Shown: positions 17,901 to 29,390 of the stretch, in pieces
How the letters are laid out: every line of letters starts with the position of its first letter
How positions within the stretch are numbered: the stretch's first letter is position 1
DNA from: Leisingera sp. ANG-M1
Lineage (GTDB): Bacteria; Pseudomonadota; Alphaproteobacteria; Rhodobacterales; Rhodobacteraceae
Assembly: GCF_000813745.1 (NCBI RefSeq)
Contig: NZ_JWLC01000025.1
Coordinates: forward strand, 251,610 to 315,609
Direction of reading: 5' to 3'
Length of the DNA stretch: 64,000 nucleotides
The notes under the pieces: model-generated
The model's input: only the letters and a program-made list of their open reading frames with translations
What the model was told of the DNA's origin: nothing
Databases searched by the model: none
Program-made: the position numbers and the translations under genes

Positions 17901-18391
17901 CGTCGATGGCGGCAATTCTGAACGCCATCAGCCTGGTGGGGCTGCTGGATGAAATGACCGGGCAAGGCATTTTGTTCACCAGCATGGATGGCCGTTTCCG
18001 GCTTGGCGCGTCGCATCTGATCCTGCATCAAAGCAGCGCTGTAGGCCCGTCGATGGGGCTGTCGCTGGATGGCAATTTTGATCTGAACAGCACCCGGCTG
18101 AACATGCGCGGGGTGATCTCGCCGGTTTACTTGCTGAATGCCATCGGCCGGGTGCTGGCACCGCGGCCTGGCGAGGGGCTGATCGGCTTTACCTTCACTT
18201 TGCGTGGCACAGCGGATGATCCCTCGGTGACGGTCAATCCGCTGGCGGGCTTGGCGCCGGGATTCCTGCGTGAAGTCTTCCGAGGCCCGGCGCCGAAGGT
18301 TCCCGGCGACGACAGGGCGTTTTCCTCCGAAGGAGAGGTGCAGGAACAGGGGGAGGAGCAGGTGCGCATTCCGCGGGGCGCGAATAAGTAA
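14924..18391 (+). CDS. Large AsmA/YhdP-type membrane protein (DUF3971-like)
   Basis: An 1155-residue protein with a cytoplasmic basic N-terminus, one membrane helix (about 48-70) and a very long periplasmic region of beta-strand repeats. Near the C-terminus are AsmA-like blocks (GSFDMTLVPADTPGEYDGRV, LLDEMTGQGILFTSMDGRFRL, GLSLDGNFDLNSTRLNMRG). This layout fits the YhdP/TamB/AsmA-like family, which in Escherichia coli forms bridges moving phospholipids toward the outer membrane. Function here is inferred from that family. It is 50 nt from the divergent bcp start and followed by queA after 61 nt. Confidence 0.85.
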   Translation: MSSKGKAEIKPAGKNNGAAAEAVPVRGPEPAAQQGLHTEPTGPRRRWRLLRGLVWLLALLCFLSAGAIYFGIGTRLDAPDWLRQRVETRIERHLNGLQIEFGAIHVVVDQGWRPRMGLRDVVLRHPDGTVFAQLADAQASLAMRPLMQGKVQPKKIALNGLFAALRRNKDGTLALSFGQGGLPYRQAGNLAQLIEQWDSQLQLPVLAALTEVETGALTLSYTDDRLGRAWTLDGGRIGLQRNGQAVSLSAAFSVLSGRGDVGTVEASYTSELGSPAADFGVLISDIASEDIALQSPALGWLGVLKAPISGSLRGGVSGEGSIEPVQASLRIGEGVIQPAAQTKPVPISGARSYFTYDPGGQLLEFSELSVQSGWGSGVMQGQASLAGIENGQLTGLTGQLRFSDLELNPQQLFEAPVQFPGLDADFDLRLKPFRLRLGEMLLRDGGSRIHFDGEIGAGPDGWDYDLNGRVDTVSAARVKELWPEPLAPNPRAWVRANLTGAQIRDVGFHMRGRGRGKPFISLDLGFEDAEVVFQKFMPPVRQAAGQLSLYGTRFVVTASKGVVTAEQGGDVDVSGTSFIIPDTSARDGTPGIARIMARGSATAALSLLNREPLKVMDKASLPVDLADGQVEATGTLALPLKKQVPVEEIRYHYRGEVRSVQSSKLVPGHVAAAARLQIEGNQSYVRISGSGSLSGVPLSASWQQRIGKDAPQDSRVEGTIELSEEAVEAFNLGLPRRSVFGRGEGRYSVSLQPGAPPRLELESDLSGVGLRIPEVGWRKREDAEGKLSLSAVLGESATVERLELQAPGLAATGRVTTHKSGGLNQAVFSSARVGNWFRGSVVFRGRGTAPPAIEITGGQLDLNRSPFSATSTSGSSTTTGAAVPITLRLQNLQVTDSIGLRNFQGRFSSRGGMNGEFTAHLNGQTPVAGTVVPQNGGTAARIRANDAGGIFRSAGVFEHGRGGSFDMTLVPADTPGEYDGRVNVRNIRVRNAPSMAAILNAISLVGLLDEMTGQGILFTSMDGRFRLGASHLILHQSSAVGPSMGLSLDGNFDLNSTRLNMRGVISPVYLLNAIGRVLAPRPGEGLIGFTFTLRGTADDPSVTVNPLAGLAPGFLREVFRGPAPKVPGDDRAFSSEGEVQEQGEEQVRIPRGANK

Positions 18392-18452
18392 CACTCGCAA
18401 ACCCGAAAAACCGCCATAGATTTTCCCTGCAGCACATCCTATAGCGCACGCC

Positions 18453-19538
18453 ATGAAACTCAGCGACTTTGACTTCGACCTGCCCGACACTCTGATTGCC
18501 ACCCGGCCTGCCAGCCCGCGCAGCGCGGCCCGGCTGCTGGTGGCGTTTGAAGGGCTATTGCATGATGGGCAGGTGACCGATCTGGTGGATTGGCTGCAGC
18601 CCGGCGACAGGCTGGTGCTGAACGACACCAAGGTGATCCCGGCGCGGCTCAGCGGGCTGCGGCACCGTGACAGCGCGCAAGGCCCGGTGGCCGCGAAAAT
18701 CGAGGCCACCTTGCTGGAGCCGCGTGCAGATGGCAGCTGGGCGGCTCTGCTGAAGCCTCTTAAGAAGATCAAGACCGGGGAAGAGATTGTCTTTTCCAAA
18801 GATCTGAGCGCCAGGCTGGAAGAGATCGAAGACGGTCAGGGGCATCTGCGCTTTAACCTCAGCGGCACCGGTTTCGACGCGGCGTTGGCTGAGGCCGGAG
18901 CAATGCCGCTGCCGCCCTATATTGCCGCCAAACGGGCGGCGGATGAACAGGACAAGACGGATTACCAGACGGTCTGGGCTAAAAACACCGGTGCGGTGGC
19001 AGCTCCGACGGCTTCACTGCATTTTGATGCGCCGCTGCTGGAGGCGCTGCAGGCGCGCGGGGTGGAGATTTCCTATGTCACCCTGCACGTTGGGGCAGGC
19101 ACGTTTCTGCCGGTCAAGGTCGAGGATGTGACCACCCACCGGATGCATGCCGAATGGGGCAGGGTCAGCGAACAGGCCGCCGCGGACATTGCCGCCACCA
19201 AGGCTAAGGGGGGCCGGGTTGTCCCGGTTGGCACCACTGCGCTGAGGCTGATCGAAAGCGCCGCAAAGGACGGGCAAATCCACCCTTGGGAAGGCGATAC
19301 CGACATCTTCATCTACCCGGGTTTCGAGTTCCAGGTCACGGATGCGCTTATGACCAATTTCCACCTGCCGAAATCGACCCTCTTGATGCTGGTGTCGGCG
19401 CTGATGGGGCAGGAGGAAATCCGCCGGATCTATGAACATGCCGTAGGCAGCGGCTACCGGTTCTTTTCTTATGGCGACGCGTCGCTTTTGATCCCCGCCA
19501 AGGCGGATACACCTGAGAAAAGCAGCGCGAATCCATAG
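18453..19538 (+). CDS. queA: tRNA preQ1(34) S-adenosylmethionine ribosyltransferase-isomerase
   Basis: A 361-residue QueA. It transfers and isomerises ribose from S-adenosylmethionine onto preQ1 in tRNA, giving epoxyqueuosine. Family blocks include the start [85 protein letters not shown] and [19 protein letters not shown]. Length and order are normal. It is alone in its transcription direction segment, with a stem-loop before the next gene that may end its transcript; tgt is not in the window. Confidence 0.96.
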   Translation: MKLSDFDFDLPDTLIATRPASPRSAARLLVAFEGLLHDGQVTDLVDWLQPGDRLVLNDTKVIPARLSGLRHRDSAQGPVAAKIEATLLEPRADGSWAALLKPLKKIKTGEEIVFSKDLSARLEEIEDGQGHLRFNLSGTGFDAALAEAGAMPLPPYIAAKRAADEQDKTDYQTVWAKNTGAVAAPTASLHFDAPLLEALQARGVEISYVTLHVGAGTFLPVKVEDVTTHRMHAEWGRVSEQAAADIAATKAKGGRVVPVGTTALRLIESAAKDGQIHPWEGDTDIFIYPGFEFQVTDALMTNFHLPKSTLLMLVSALMGQEEIRRIYEHAVGSGYRFFSYGDASLLIPAKADTPEKSSANP

Positions 19539-19605
19539 ACAAGCGCCGCGGCGATGGGCTCTGATACGGCATCAGGGTCATGAAACCGCAATCAGAATCA
19601 GCGAT

Positions 19606-19689
19606 ACCGGCGCTCCGCGCAGCGTGCGCCCGGTAATAATATCTAAATGCGCAGGCAGCCCGTCCCCCGTGGAGGGCTGCTTTGCTTTC
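19606..19689 (+). terminator. Tandem hairpins between queA and MFS gene; likely terminator or attenuator
   Basis: Hairpin 1 pairs ACCGGCGC (19606-19613) with GCGCCCGGT (19626-19634). Hairpin 2 pairs GCAGCCC (19655-19661) with GGGCTGC (19674-19680) and is followed by TTTGCTTTC, then directly by the MFS ribosome binding site AAAGGAGG. It may end queA transcripts or gate the MFS gene. Confidence 0.5.
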
Positions 19690-19704
19690 AAAGGAGGCAT
19701 GGAA

Positions 19705-20979
19705 ATGCTGCAGGTGCTGTCGAGCGCGTGGGCGCTGCTATTGGGGGTTTGCTTGCTGATGGTAGGCAACGGCCTGCAGGGCACCATGCTGGGGGTCCGG
19801 GGCGACCTGGAGGGGTTCTCCTCTTTCGAGATGTCGCTGGTGATGGCCGCCTACTTTGTCGGTTTCCTGGGCGGCTCGCGGCTGGCGCCCGAGATGATCC
19901 GCCGGGTCGGCCATGTGCGGGTGTTTGCGGCACTGGCCTCGTTCATTTCCGCCGTGATGATCCTCTATCCGATCCTGCCCAATACCGTGGCCTGGGGGCT
20001 GGGGCGCATCATCATCGGCTTCTGCTTCTCGGGCGTTTATGTGACCGCGGAAAGCTGGCTGAACAACGCCGCCGACAACACCAACCGCGGCAAGGCGCTG
20101 TCGCTGTATATGATCGTGCAGATGCTGGGCATCATCACCGCCCAGGGGCTGATCCAGGTCGGCGACCCGGCCGGCTATGAGGCCTTTATCATCGCCTCGA
20201 TACTGGTTTCGATCTCCTTCGGGCCGATTCTGCTGTCGATCTCGCCGACCCCGGCCTTTGACACCACCAAGCCGATGACCCTGAAGGAGCTGATGAAGAT
20301 CTCGCCGCTGGGCTGTGTCGGCATGTTCCTGCTGGGCGGCGTGTTCTCGGCCCAGTTCGGGATGAGCGCGGTTTACGGCGCCGCCGCAGGCATGAGCCTC
20401 ACCCAGCTGTCGATCTTCATTGCCACCTTCTATGTCGGCGCCACGGTGCTGCAGTATCCGCTGGGCTGGATCTCGGACCGGATGGACCGCCGGGTGCTGA
20501 TCCTGTTTGTGGCCGCCCTGGGCGGCGGCGGCGCGGTGCTGGGCTTTGTGCTGGGCGCGGATTTCAAGATGCTGCTGGTCGCGGCCTTCTTCATCGGCGG
20601 CCTGTCGAACCCGCTCTATTCGCTGCTGATCGCTTATACCAACGACTACCTGGACCATGACGACATGGCGGCAGCCTCGGGCGGGCTGGTTTTCATCAAC
20701 GGGCTGGGCGCCATTGCCGGGCCGTTGATCACCGGCTGGCTGATGGGGGACGCGGTCTTCGGCCCGCCGGGCTTCTTTGTCTTCATCGCCGCGCTGATGT
20801 TTGTGATGGCCGCCTATGCCGCCTACCGCTCGACCCAGCGGGCCTCGGTTCCGGTCGAGGAGACCGGCAGCTTCACCGTGATGACGCCGACCGCTACGCC
20901 GGTGGCGGTGGAGTTTGCCCAGGAATATGCCATCGAAACCGAACTGGAAGAGCAGGAAACCGCCGGCGAGGAGAACTGA
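19705..20979 (+). CDS. MFS transporter, YcaD-like
   Basis: A 424-residue inner-membrane transporter with 12 predicted hydrophobic segments. The start MLQVLSSAWALLLGVCLLMVG, the first loop GFSSFEMSLVMAAYFVGF, the motif YVTAESWLNNAA and the cytoplasmic LGWISDRMDRRVLI are typical of the YcaD-type MFS group. The cytosolic C-terminal tail is long and acidic (about 385-424). I chose ATG 19705 because AAAGGAGG sits 8 nt upstream; an ATG two codons earlier lies too close to it. The substrate is not predictable. Confidence 0.9.
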   Translation: MLQVLSSAWALLLGVCLLMVGNGLQGTMLGVRGDLEGFSSFEMSLVMAAYFVGFLGGSRLAPEMIRRVGHVRVFAALASFISAVMILYPILPNTVAWGLGRIIIGFCFSGVYVTAESWLNNAADNTNRGKALSLYMIVQMLGIITAQGLIQVGDPAGYEAFIIASILVSISFGPILLSISPTPAFDTTKPMTLKELMKISPLGCVGMFLLGGVFSAQFGMSAVYGAAAGMSLTQLSIFIATFYVGATVLQYPLGWISDRMDRRVLILFVAALGGGGAVLGFVLGADFKMLLVAAFFIGGLSNPLYSLLIAYTNDYLDHDDMAAASGGLVFINGLGAIAGPLITGWLMGDAVFGPPGFFVFIAALMFVMAAYAAYRSTQRASVPVEETGSFTVMTPTATPVAVEFAQEYAIETELEEQETAGEEN

Positions 20980-21118
20980 TTGCGCTAACCAGCGGGAATT
21001 GTGAGGATTATTTCACACAGCCCCCTTGTCTGTTGCAAAATGTGACCCAAGCTTACTTGTAAACGCAATGTAAAATGGCCTGAAGTTAAGGTCAGGAAAA
21101 ACTTGGAGTTACAGACCG

Positions 21119-21697
21119 ATGGCTGGTCCCGAAGAGATACTTGCATTCTGGCTCGACGAAGTCGGCGAGAAGGGATGGTATCTGCAGGATAACGCGCTGG
21201 ATCAACAGATCCGTGATAAGTTTCAAACGACCTGGGAGGCGGCTTGCGAAGGCAGGTTCTCCTTCTGGCTCACTTACCCGAGCGGCACGCTGGCCTACAT
21301 CATTCTGATGGACCAGTTCTCGCGCAACATGTTCCGCGGCGAGGGCAAGGCCTTTGCCTCGGACCGGGCAGCGCTGTCGGCGGCGAAGATTGCCATTAAC
21401 AAGAAATGGGACCTGAAGATCGACGAGCCGGCGCGGCAGTTTTTCTACCTGCCTCTGATGCATTCGGAAAACCTCTGCGATCAGGAACGCTGCATCCGCC
21501 TGATGATGGAGCGGATGCCCAAGACCGGCACTAGCAACCTGCTGCACGCCCGTGCCCACCGCGAGGTGATCCGCCAGTTCGGCCGTTTCCCCTACCGCAA
21601 CGAAGCGCTGCACCGCGCCAGCACAGGTCCTGAGCTGGATTACGTGATGGCAGGCGGCTATGGCGAGACCGTGCGGCAGATGCAAGCGGCTGGCTGA
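21119..21697 (+). CDS. DUF924 family protein
   Basis: A 192-residue protein with TPR-like helical folding. It carries the family signature LMDQFSRNMFRGEGKAFASD near residue 62 and the helix MHSENLCDQERCIRLM, and ends with a conserved FGRFPYRNEALHRAST. DUF924 proteins are widespread and small; their role is unknown. The ATG at 21119 follows a GGAG about 10 nt upstream. A strong terminator lies just after the gene, so it is likely monocistronic. Confidence 0.92.
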   Translation: MAGPEEILAFWLDEVGEKGWYLQDNALDQQIRDKFQTTWEAACEGRFSFWLTYPSGTLAYIILMDQFSRNMFRGEGKAFASDRAALSAAKIAINKKWDLKIDEPARQFFYLPLMHSENLCDQERCIRLMMERMPKTGTSNLLHARAHREVIRQFGRFPYRNEALHRASTGPELDYVMAGGYGETVRQMQAAG

Positions 21698-21719
21698 CCC
21701 AACTGAATTTGATGCCAGG

Positions 21720-21754
21720 CGCCGTGTCCCGAAAGGGGCGCGGCGTTTTCTTTT
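21720..21754 (+). terminator. Rho-independent terminator after DUF924 gene
   Basis: An 11-bp stem (CGCCGTGTCCC / GGGGCGCGGCG with two G-U pairs) capped by a GAAA tetraloop and followed by TTTTCTTTT. Confidence 0.88.
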
Positions 21755-21906
21755 GCGCAGGGTTTGGCCGTTACTTTTGCCAGGAAAGCAGTCAATTGGG
21801 CTGGAAAGCCGGAAGGCGCCGGCCTAGCCTGTGCGGGCAGGTGTTGCAAAAATGGCCGGAAATTGCATGGCCGCTATGCCGCAGCACAGTGTGATTGCAG
21901 TGCAGA

Positions 21907-21936
21907 AAAAACTAGTTTAACGGTAAACTAGTTTTT
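21907..21936. promoter_or_regulatory. Perfect inverted repeat upstream of lpdA; candidate operator
   Basis: AAAAACTAGTTTA-ACGG-TAAACTAGTTTTT is a perfect 13-bp inverted repeat ending 27 nt before the lpdA start. Its core TAGTTTA-N4-TAAAC is also found upstream of pdhA (1704-1719). The AT-rich stem and terminal Ts mean a terminator role cannot be excluded, but recurrence at pdhA favours a protein-binding site. Confidence 0.55.
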
Positions 21937-21963
21937 GGAACCTGTTCTAGGCGAGGGGACACC

Positions 21964-23358
21964 ATGGCCGCAAAATCCTATGACGTGATTGTAATCGGTG
22001 CTGGCCCGGGGGGCTATGTCGCGGCCATCCGCGCAGCGCAATTGGGACTGAAGACTTGCGTCGTTGAGCGTGAGCACCTGGGCGGCATCTGCTTGAACTG
22101 GGGCTGCATCCCGACCAAGGCGCTGCTGCGCTCGTCGGAAGTATTCCACCTGATGGAGCGCGCTGCTGAGTTCGGGCTGAAGGCGGAGAAGATCGGTTAT
22201 GATCTTGACGCGGTGGTGAAACGTTCGCGCGGTGTGGCCAAGCAGCTGTCTTCGGGCATCGGCCATCTGATGAAGAAGAACAAGATCGACGTGGTGATGG
22301 GAGAAGCCGCCATCCCGGCCAAAGGCAAGGTCTCGGTGAAGACCGCCAAAGGCACCGAGGATCTGACCGCCAAGAACATCATCCTGGCCACCGGCGCCCG
22401 GGCCCGCGAACTGCCGGGGCTGGAGGCTGACGGCGATCTGGTCTGGACCTACAAACACGCGCTGCAGCCGCCCCGCATGCCGAAGAAGCTGCTGGTCATC
22501 GGCTCCGGCGCAATCGGTATCGAATTTGCCAGCTTCTACAACACCCTGGGTGCCGACACGACCGTCGTGGAAGTGATGGACCGGGTGCTGCCGGTGGAAG
22601 ATGCCGAGATTTCGGCCTTTGCCAAGAAGGCCTTTGTCAAACAGGGCATGAAGATCATGGAGAAGGCCATGGTCAAGCAGCTGGACCGCGGCAAGGGGAA
22701 AGTGACTGCCCACATTGAAACCGGCGGCAAGGTGGAAAAGCACGAGTTCGACACCGTGATCTCGGCTGTGGGAATCGTCGGCAATGTCGAAGGGCTGGGG
22801 CTGGAAGCGCTTGGCGTCAAAATCGACCGCACTCATGTGGTGACCGATCAGTTCTGCCGCACCGGGGTTGAGGGGCTCTATGCCATCGGCGACATCGCCG
22901 GCGCGCCCTGGCTTGCGCATAAGGCCAGCCACGAGGGCGTCATGGTGGCCGATCTGATCGCGGGCAAGCACGCGCACCCGGTGAAACCGGAAAGCATTGC
23001 CGGCTGCACCTACTGCCATCCGCAGGTGGCCTCGGTCGGCTACAGCGAGGCCAAAGCCAAGGAGCTGGGTTACGACGTCAAAGTCGGCCGCTTCCCCTTC
23101 ATCGGCAATGGCAAGGCCATTGCACTGGGTGAGGCCGAGGGCATGGTGAAGACCGTGTTTGACGCCAAGACCGGCGAGCTGCTGGGCGCCCATATGGTGG
23201 GTGCGGAAGTAACGGAGATGATCCAGGGTTATGTGGTGGGCCGCCAGCTGGAGACCACCGAGGAAGACCTGATGAACACTGTCTTCCCGCATCCGACGCT
23301 CAGCGAGATGATGCATGAATCTGTGCTGGATGCCTTCGACCGCGTCATCCACATGTAA
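21964..23358 (+). CDS. lpdA: Dihydrolipoyl dehydrogenase (E3)
   Basis: A 464-residue flavoprotein that reoxidises dihydrolipoamide of 2-oxoacid dehydrogenase complexes with NAD. It shows the FAD motif VIGAGPGGYVAAIRAA, the redox disulfide C43-x4-C48 in GGICLNWGCIPTKA, the NAD motif VIGSGAIGIEFASF, the second FAD motif AIGDIAG and the C-terminal catalytic His-Glu in FPHPTLSEMMHE. It stands alone, 20 kb from pdhA, and probably serves the pyruvate dehydrogenase whose operator-like site it shares. Confidence 0.96.
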   Translation: MAAKSYDVIVIGAGPGGYVAAIRAAQLGLKTCVVEREHLGGICLNWGCIPTKALLRSSEVFHLMERAAEFGLKAEKIGYDLDAVVKRSRGVAKQLSSGIGHLMKKNKIDVVMGEAAIPAKGKVSVKTAKGTEDLTAKNIILATGARARELPGLEADGDLVWTYKHALQPPRMPKKLLVIGSGAIGIEFASFYNTLGADTTVVEVMDRVLPVEDAEISAFAKKAFVKQGMKIMEKAMVKQLDRGKGKVTAHIETGGKVEKHEFDTVISAVGIVGNVEGLGLEALGVKIDRTHVVTDQFCRTGVEGLYAIGDIAGAPWLAHKASHEGVMVADLIAGKHAHPVKPESIAGCTYCHPQVASVGYSEAKAKELGYDVKVGRFPFIGNGKAIALGEAEGMVKTVFDAKTGELLGAHMVGAEVTEMIQGYVVGRQLETTEEDLMNTVFPHPTLSEMMHESVLDAFDRVIHM

Positions 23359-23360
23359 AT

Positions 23361-23382
23361 AACTGCCTGAAAGCCGGCAGTT
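23361..23382. terminator. Short convergent stem-loop between lpdA and desaturase-family gene
   Basis: AACTGCC / GGCAGTT with an 8-nt loop lies between the convergent stops. Only 7 bp, so activity is uncertain. Confidence 0.4.
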
Positions 23383-24272
23383 TACTTTGCGGTTGTCTGG
23401 CCGGGTGCTCCTGCATGGGGTGCCCGGCTTTTCTCTGCCAGGCGTTTCACCCGGCGCCGGATCATCCGGGACCATTGCAGCAGCGGGTACAGGAAGATCC
23501 GGACCGGATTCTTGTCTTCGATGCCGCTGTCCACGGCGCCCATCTTGACTGTGCAGGGTGCGGGGCAGTGATAGGTGCCGAAAATCAGGTCCCAGGCAGG
23601 GATCACATTGGCCAGGTTTTTGCCGTAGGCCTCAGGCGTGTCGGCGTGATGCCAGCGGTGAAACACCGGTGAGGCGATCAGGAATTTGAACGGTCCATGG
23701 GTGAACGGCAGGTCCATGTGGACATACATATTGTGCAGCGCACCGAACATGACAACGGCCGGGATCGCCTCGGGCATCTGCAGCCAGCTGAGCAGCAGAA
23801 TATAGCTCGACGACATCAGCACGGCTTCGAAAAAATGCACCCTGTAGGTGGTGAAGGCGTTCACATGGGTGTCGGAGTGATGCGCGGCGTGGCTCGGCCA
23901 GCCCCACCGCGTGTGCATGATACGGTGGTTCCAATAGTCGGCAAAATCGCGGGTGACCAGGCCGATCAGGCAGACAAGCCAGAACGGCCATCCATCCCAG
24001 AAATCAGCCGGCAAAGAGGGGATGCGCAACAGGTCATAACCGGCCTGTACAAAGCCGCTGATCTCTTCGTAGCACAGCAGGACAGTGCCGTAGTTGAGGC
24101 AGCCCAGCAGAAGCGTCGCGGCAGAGTTCTGAATGGCGTGATAGCTGAACTCGCTCTTCTTTTTGAAAAAGAAATAGAGGCAGCAGCAGAGCAAGAGCGG
24201 CACAAGCAAGACGTTGAGGATCAGGTTGTTGTTAAACACCCGTGCAATCGTATCAACAGTTTCGAACAGCAT
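23382..24272 (-). CDS. Sterol desaturase / fatty acid hydroxylase family membrane enzyme
   Basis: A 296-residue integral membrane protein with four or five hydrophobic helices and the di-iron histidine clusters of the FA_hydroxylase family: NHRIMHTRWGWPSHAAHH near residues 121-138 and FHRWHH near 206-211. Such enzymes use O2 to hydroxylate or desaturate lipids. The substrate is not evident; relatives act on sterols, carotenoids or acyl chains. The C-terminus is basic and cytosolic. It is divergent from the MFS gene at 24404 with a 131-nt shared promoter region. Confidence 0.88.
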   Translation of the reverse strand: MLFETVDTIARVFNNNLILNVLLVPLLLCCCLYFFFKKKSEFSYHAIQNSAATLLLGCLNYGTVLLCYEEISGFVQAGYDLLRIPSLPADFWDGWPFWLVCLIGLVTRDFADYWNHRIMHTRWGWPSHAAHHSDTHVNAFTTYRVHFFEAVLMSSSYILLLSWLQMPEAIPAVVMFGALHNMYVHMDLPFTHGPFKFLIASPVFHRWHHADTPEAYGKNLANVIPAWDLIFGTYHCPAPCTVKMGAVDSGIEDKNPVRIFLYPLLQWSRMIRRRVKRLAEKSRAPHAGAPGQTTAK

Positions 24273-24403
24273 TCTTCACCCTGACTTGGATCGTCTGTTC
24301 ATTTAAAGAGCAGGAATGTGTCCATTGTCGGACGCAATCCGGGCAGAGTCGGGATTTGCGGCAGGTCGGCCCGGTGAGGCTTTGAAAGAAAGAAGGAAGA
24401 GCC

Positions 24404-25573
24404 ATGGCAAGCGGGGCGGGGACGCGCTGGGGGCTGGTGCTGGCCGTGTGGGCGGCGGGTCTCGGTGCTGCAGCTCAATACGGCAAAATTAGCGTGATCT
24501 TCGCACGGATGCCCGAGCTGTATCCGGCGGCAGGAAGCTGGATCAGCCTGTCGGTGTCGCTTGTTGGTGCTTTGGGGGTGCTGCTGGGCGTTGCTGCGGG
24601 GCTCTATGTGTCGGCATTCGGATACCGCCGCACCTTGGTCTGGTCGCTTTGGGCGGGGGCGGCGATGTCGGCGCTGCAGGCGTTTCATCTGCCTTTTGCA
24701 CTGTTCCTGGGCACCCGGCTGATTGAAGGCCTGTCGCATCTTGGCGTGGTCGTGGCGGGACCTGTGCTGATTGCGCAGCTGAGTGCCTGCAAGGGCCGCG
24801 GTGTGGCGATGACCTTGTGGAGCACGTTCTTTGCTGTGGCCTTTACCCTGCTGGCTTGGTTCGGAATTCCGCTGGCGGACCGCTGGGGCGTGCTGCCGCT
24901 GTTTGGCGCCCATGCTGTTGTGATGGGCGGGTTGGCGCTGTTGCTTGCCGTGGTGCTGCGGGATGTGGCCGTGCCGGAGCGCACAACGATGCCGCGGCTG
25001 GCTGCGCTGCCCGGTTTGCACCTGCCGATCTACCGCTCTCCCTGGATCGCGGCGCCTGGTGCGGGCTGGCTGTTTTACACCTGCTGCTTTGTTGCGACCC
25101 TGACTGTGATCCCGCCATATATCGCTGCTGACATGCGCGGCTTTGTGCTGGGCGCAATGCCGCTGGCCAGTATTGCTGTATCCATGAGCCTGGGAGTTGT
25201 TCTGCTGAGGCATATGGCGGCGGTCCGGCTGACGCAGCTTGGTTTCCTGGCCTGTGCAGGTGCTGTTCTATGGCTGTGGGCGGTGCCCGGGGACCCGTTG
25301 GCGGGTATTTCCCTGGCAGGCGCCATGGGGCTGGTTCAGGGAGGGTCGTTTGCCGCAGTGCCGCAGCTGAATCTCAAGGATGAGGAGCGGGCACAGGCCA
25401 GCGGTGCCATGGCGCAGACCGGAAATCTTGGTAATACCGTTGGCACCCCGCTGATGGTTCTGGTTCTGTCTTATGCAGGGTATGGCGGCATGATGGCTGT
25501 ACTGCTGGGCCTGTTTTTGTGCGGCGGAGCGGTTCACATGCTGCTTGCTGTCCGGCGCCGCGCCCTCGCGTAA
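24404..25573 (+). CDS. MFS transporter, CynX/NimT-like
   Basis: A 389-residue membrane protein with about 12 hydrophobic helices and typical MFS spacing; the loop between helices 2 and 3 reads GYRRTLVW. It has short termini and no fused domain. The ATG follows GAAAGAAAGAAGGAAGAGCC, giving a good ribosome binding site. The gene ends 3 nt before a dispersed palindromic element that may act as its terminator. Neighbouring genes give no clue to its substrate. Confidence 0.85.
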   Translation: MASGAGTRWGLVLAVWAAGLGAAAQYGKISVIFARMPELYPAAGSWISLSVSLVGALGVLLGVAAGLYVSAFGYRRTLVWSLWAGAAMSALQAFHLPFALFLGTRLIEGLSHLGVVVAGPVLIAQLSACKGRGVAMTLWSTFFAVAFTLLAWFGIPLADRWGVLPLFGAHAVVMGGLALLLAVVLRDVAVPERTTMPRLAALPGLHLPIYRSPWIAAPGAGWLFYTCCFVATLTVIPPYIAADMRGFVLGAMPLASIAVSMSLGVVLLRHMAAVRLTQLGFLACAGAVLWLWAVPGDPLAGISLAGAMGLVQGGSFAAVPQLNLKDEERAQASGAMAQTGNLGNTVGTPLMVLVLSYAGYGGMMAVLLGLFLCGGAVHMLLAVRRRALA

Positions 25574-25850
25574 GGGCTCCCGCCCGTCATCAGCCCGCCC
25601 TTGCGGGCGGCTTCTTCCCGTTGGGCATAGCGCCGCGCACGGCGCGCCGGATTCCATGCGTGATACGGGCCGGAAAACGCGTGTTTTCCGGATTGCTGGC
25701 AAGCGGATGACGAAAACTGTCAGCAGCTTTCTGCGCAGCCCTTTAAGTTCTTGGAATGTTCCCAATTGGGGCTTGGCGTTTCCGGTGGCATTGCCTATCT
25801 GTAGGGCGGGCGTCTGCCGCTGATTTGGCGGGCGCGGGCACGGGGGCAAA
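25574..25850. repeat. Intergenic region with dispersed palindromic element, family 1, copy B
   Basis: The element begins CTCCCGCC at 25577, 3 nt after the MFS stop, contains the hairpin GCCCGC-CCTT-GCGGGC (25593-25608) and CCGTTGGGC...GCGCCGCGC (25618-25640). A separate hairpin CCGGAAAAC-GCGT-GTTTTCCGG is at 25670-25691. The rest is the uvrA 5' flank with no gene. Confidence 0.55.
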
Positions 25851-28709
<2,859 letters not shown>

Positions 28710-28742
28710 GACAATAGGGCACTGCCCCGCGGGCCTGATGTA

Positions 28743-28831
28743 AAGAGGGGCGCTGCCCCTCTTGGCCTCCAGCCAATACACCCCGGGATATTTTTCGCCA
28801 GGCGAACAGGGGGGGCGTTGGCGCCCCCATT
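28743..28831 (-). repeat. Dispersed intergenic element, family 2
   Basis: Between two convergent genes: a G-rich hairpin (GGGGGCG/CGCCCCC near 28810-28831), the core CGAAAAATATCCCGGGG read on the minus strand, and a hairpin AAGAGGGGC-GCT-GCCCCTCTT (28743-28763). A related core, AAAATACTCCCGGGG followed by a G-rich hairpin, is at 63666-63698. It may end both transcripts. Confidence 0.5.
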
Positions 28832-28833
28832 TT

Positions 28834-29268
28834 TCATTCGGGTTGCGATGCCGCTGGGCGGGCCAGCATGAGCGGCACAAGGAACAGAGCTAGGAAAGCG
28901 GTGTTCATCACCACGTTGAACCAGGCACCGGCGGCGAGGGAGCCGAGGCTGTCTGGGGTGTACCAGGCCAAAAGGGCCGGGATCAAAAGGCGGCGGCCAA
29001 GGGCTGGGTCGGTGCTGTAGACATGCTCTGCCACCAGATAGATCAGGACGCAGAAGCCGCACATCAACCCGCCGCTGATAGCGGTCATCAGCGCGGCCGG
29101 CCCGGGGGTGAGCGACTGGGCACCGTCCACGGGCAGGAAGGCGAGGTCGATGAACAGCCCAAGCGCCGCGCCCAGCGGTGTGGCCAGTGCCAGCACCATC
29201 GCAAGGCCGAAGGCGGCGGAGAGGATCGAGACGGTCTTGAGAAAGCGGATTGCGGCGGTATGGGTCAT
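28834..29268 (-). CDS. Small four-helix membrane protein of unknown function
   Basis: A 144-residue hydrophobic protein with about four membrane helices (roughly 10-40, 58-85, 95-112, 115-135). It begins MTHTAAIRFLKTVSILS at an ATG preceded by GGAGCTTTCC. I recognise no catalytic motif; the overall size resembles DUF4345-like membrane proteins, but I cannot assign it. It is divergent from the XRE/MmyB-type regulator at 29391, and such regulators often control their divergent neighbour, so it may be that regulator's target. Confidence 0.75.
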   Translation of the reverse strand: MTHTAAIRFLKTVSILSAAFGLAMVLALATPLGAALGLFIDLAFLPVDGAQSLTPGPAALMTAISGGLMCGFCVLIYLVAEHVYSTDPALGRRLLIPALLAWYTPDSLGSLAAGAWFNVVMNTAFLALFLVPLMLARPAASQPE

Positions 29269-29390
29269 TGGAAAGCTCCTGTGTCGTGACGCCTGCAGGA
29301 TGCGGCGGGGCTGGGAGGCAAAACAATTACCTGGGAGGTAAGTGAATTTCCGGCTGCACCGGCCTAAGCTGCGAAAAACGGAGGCACAGC

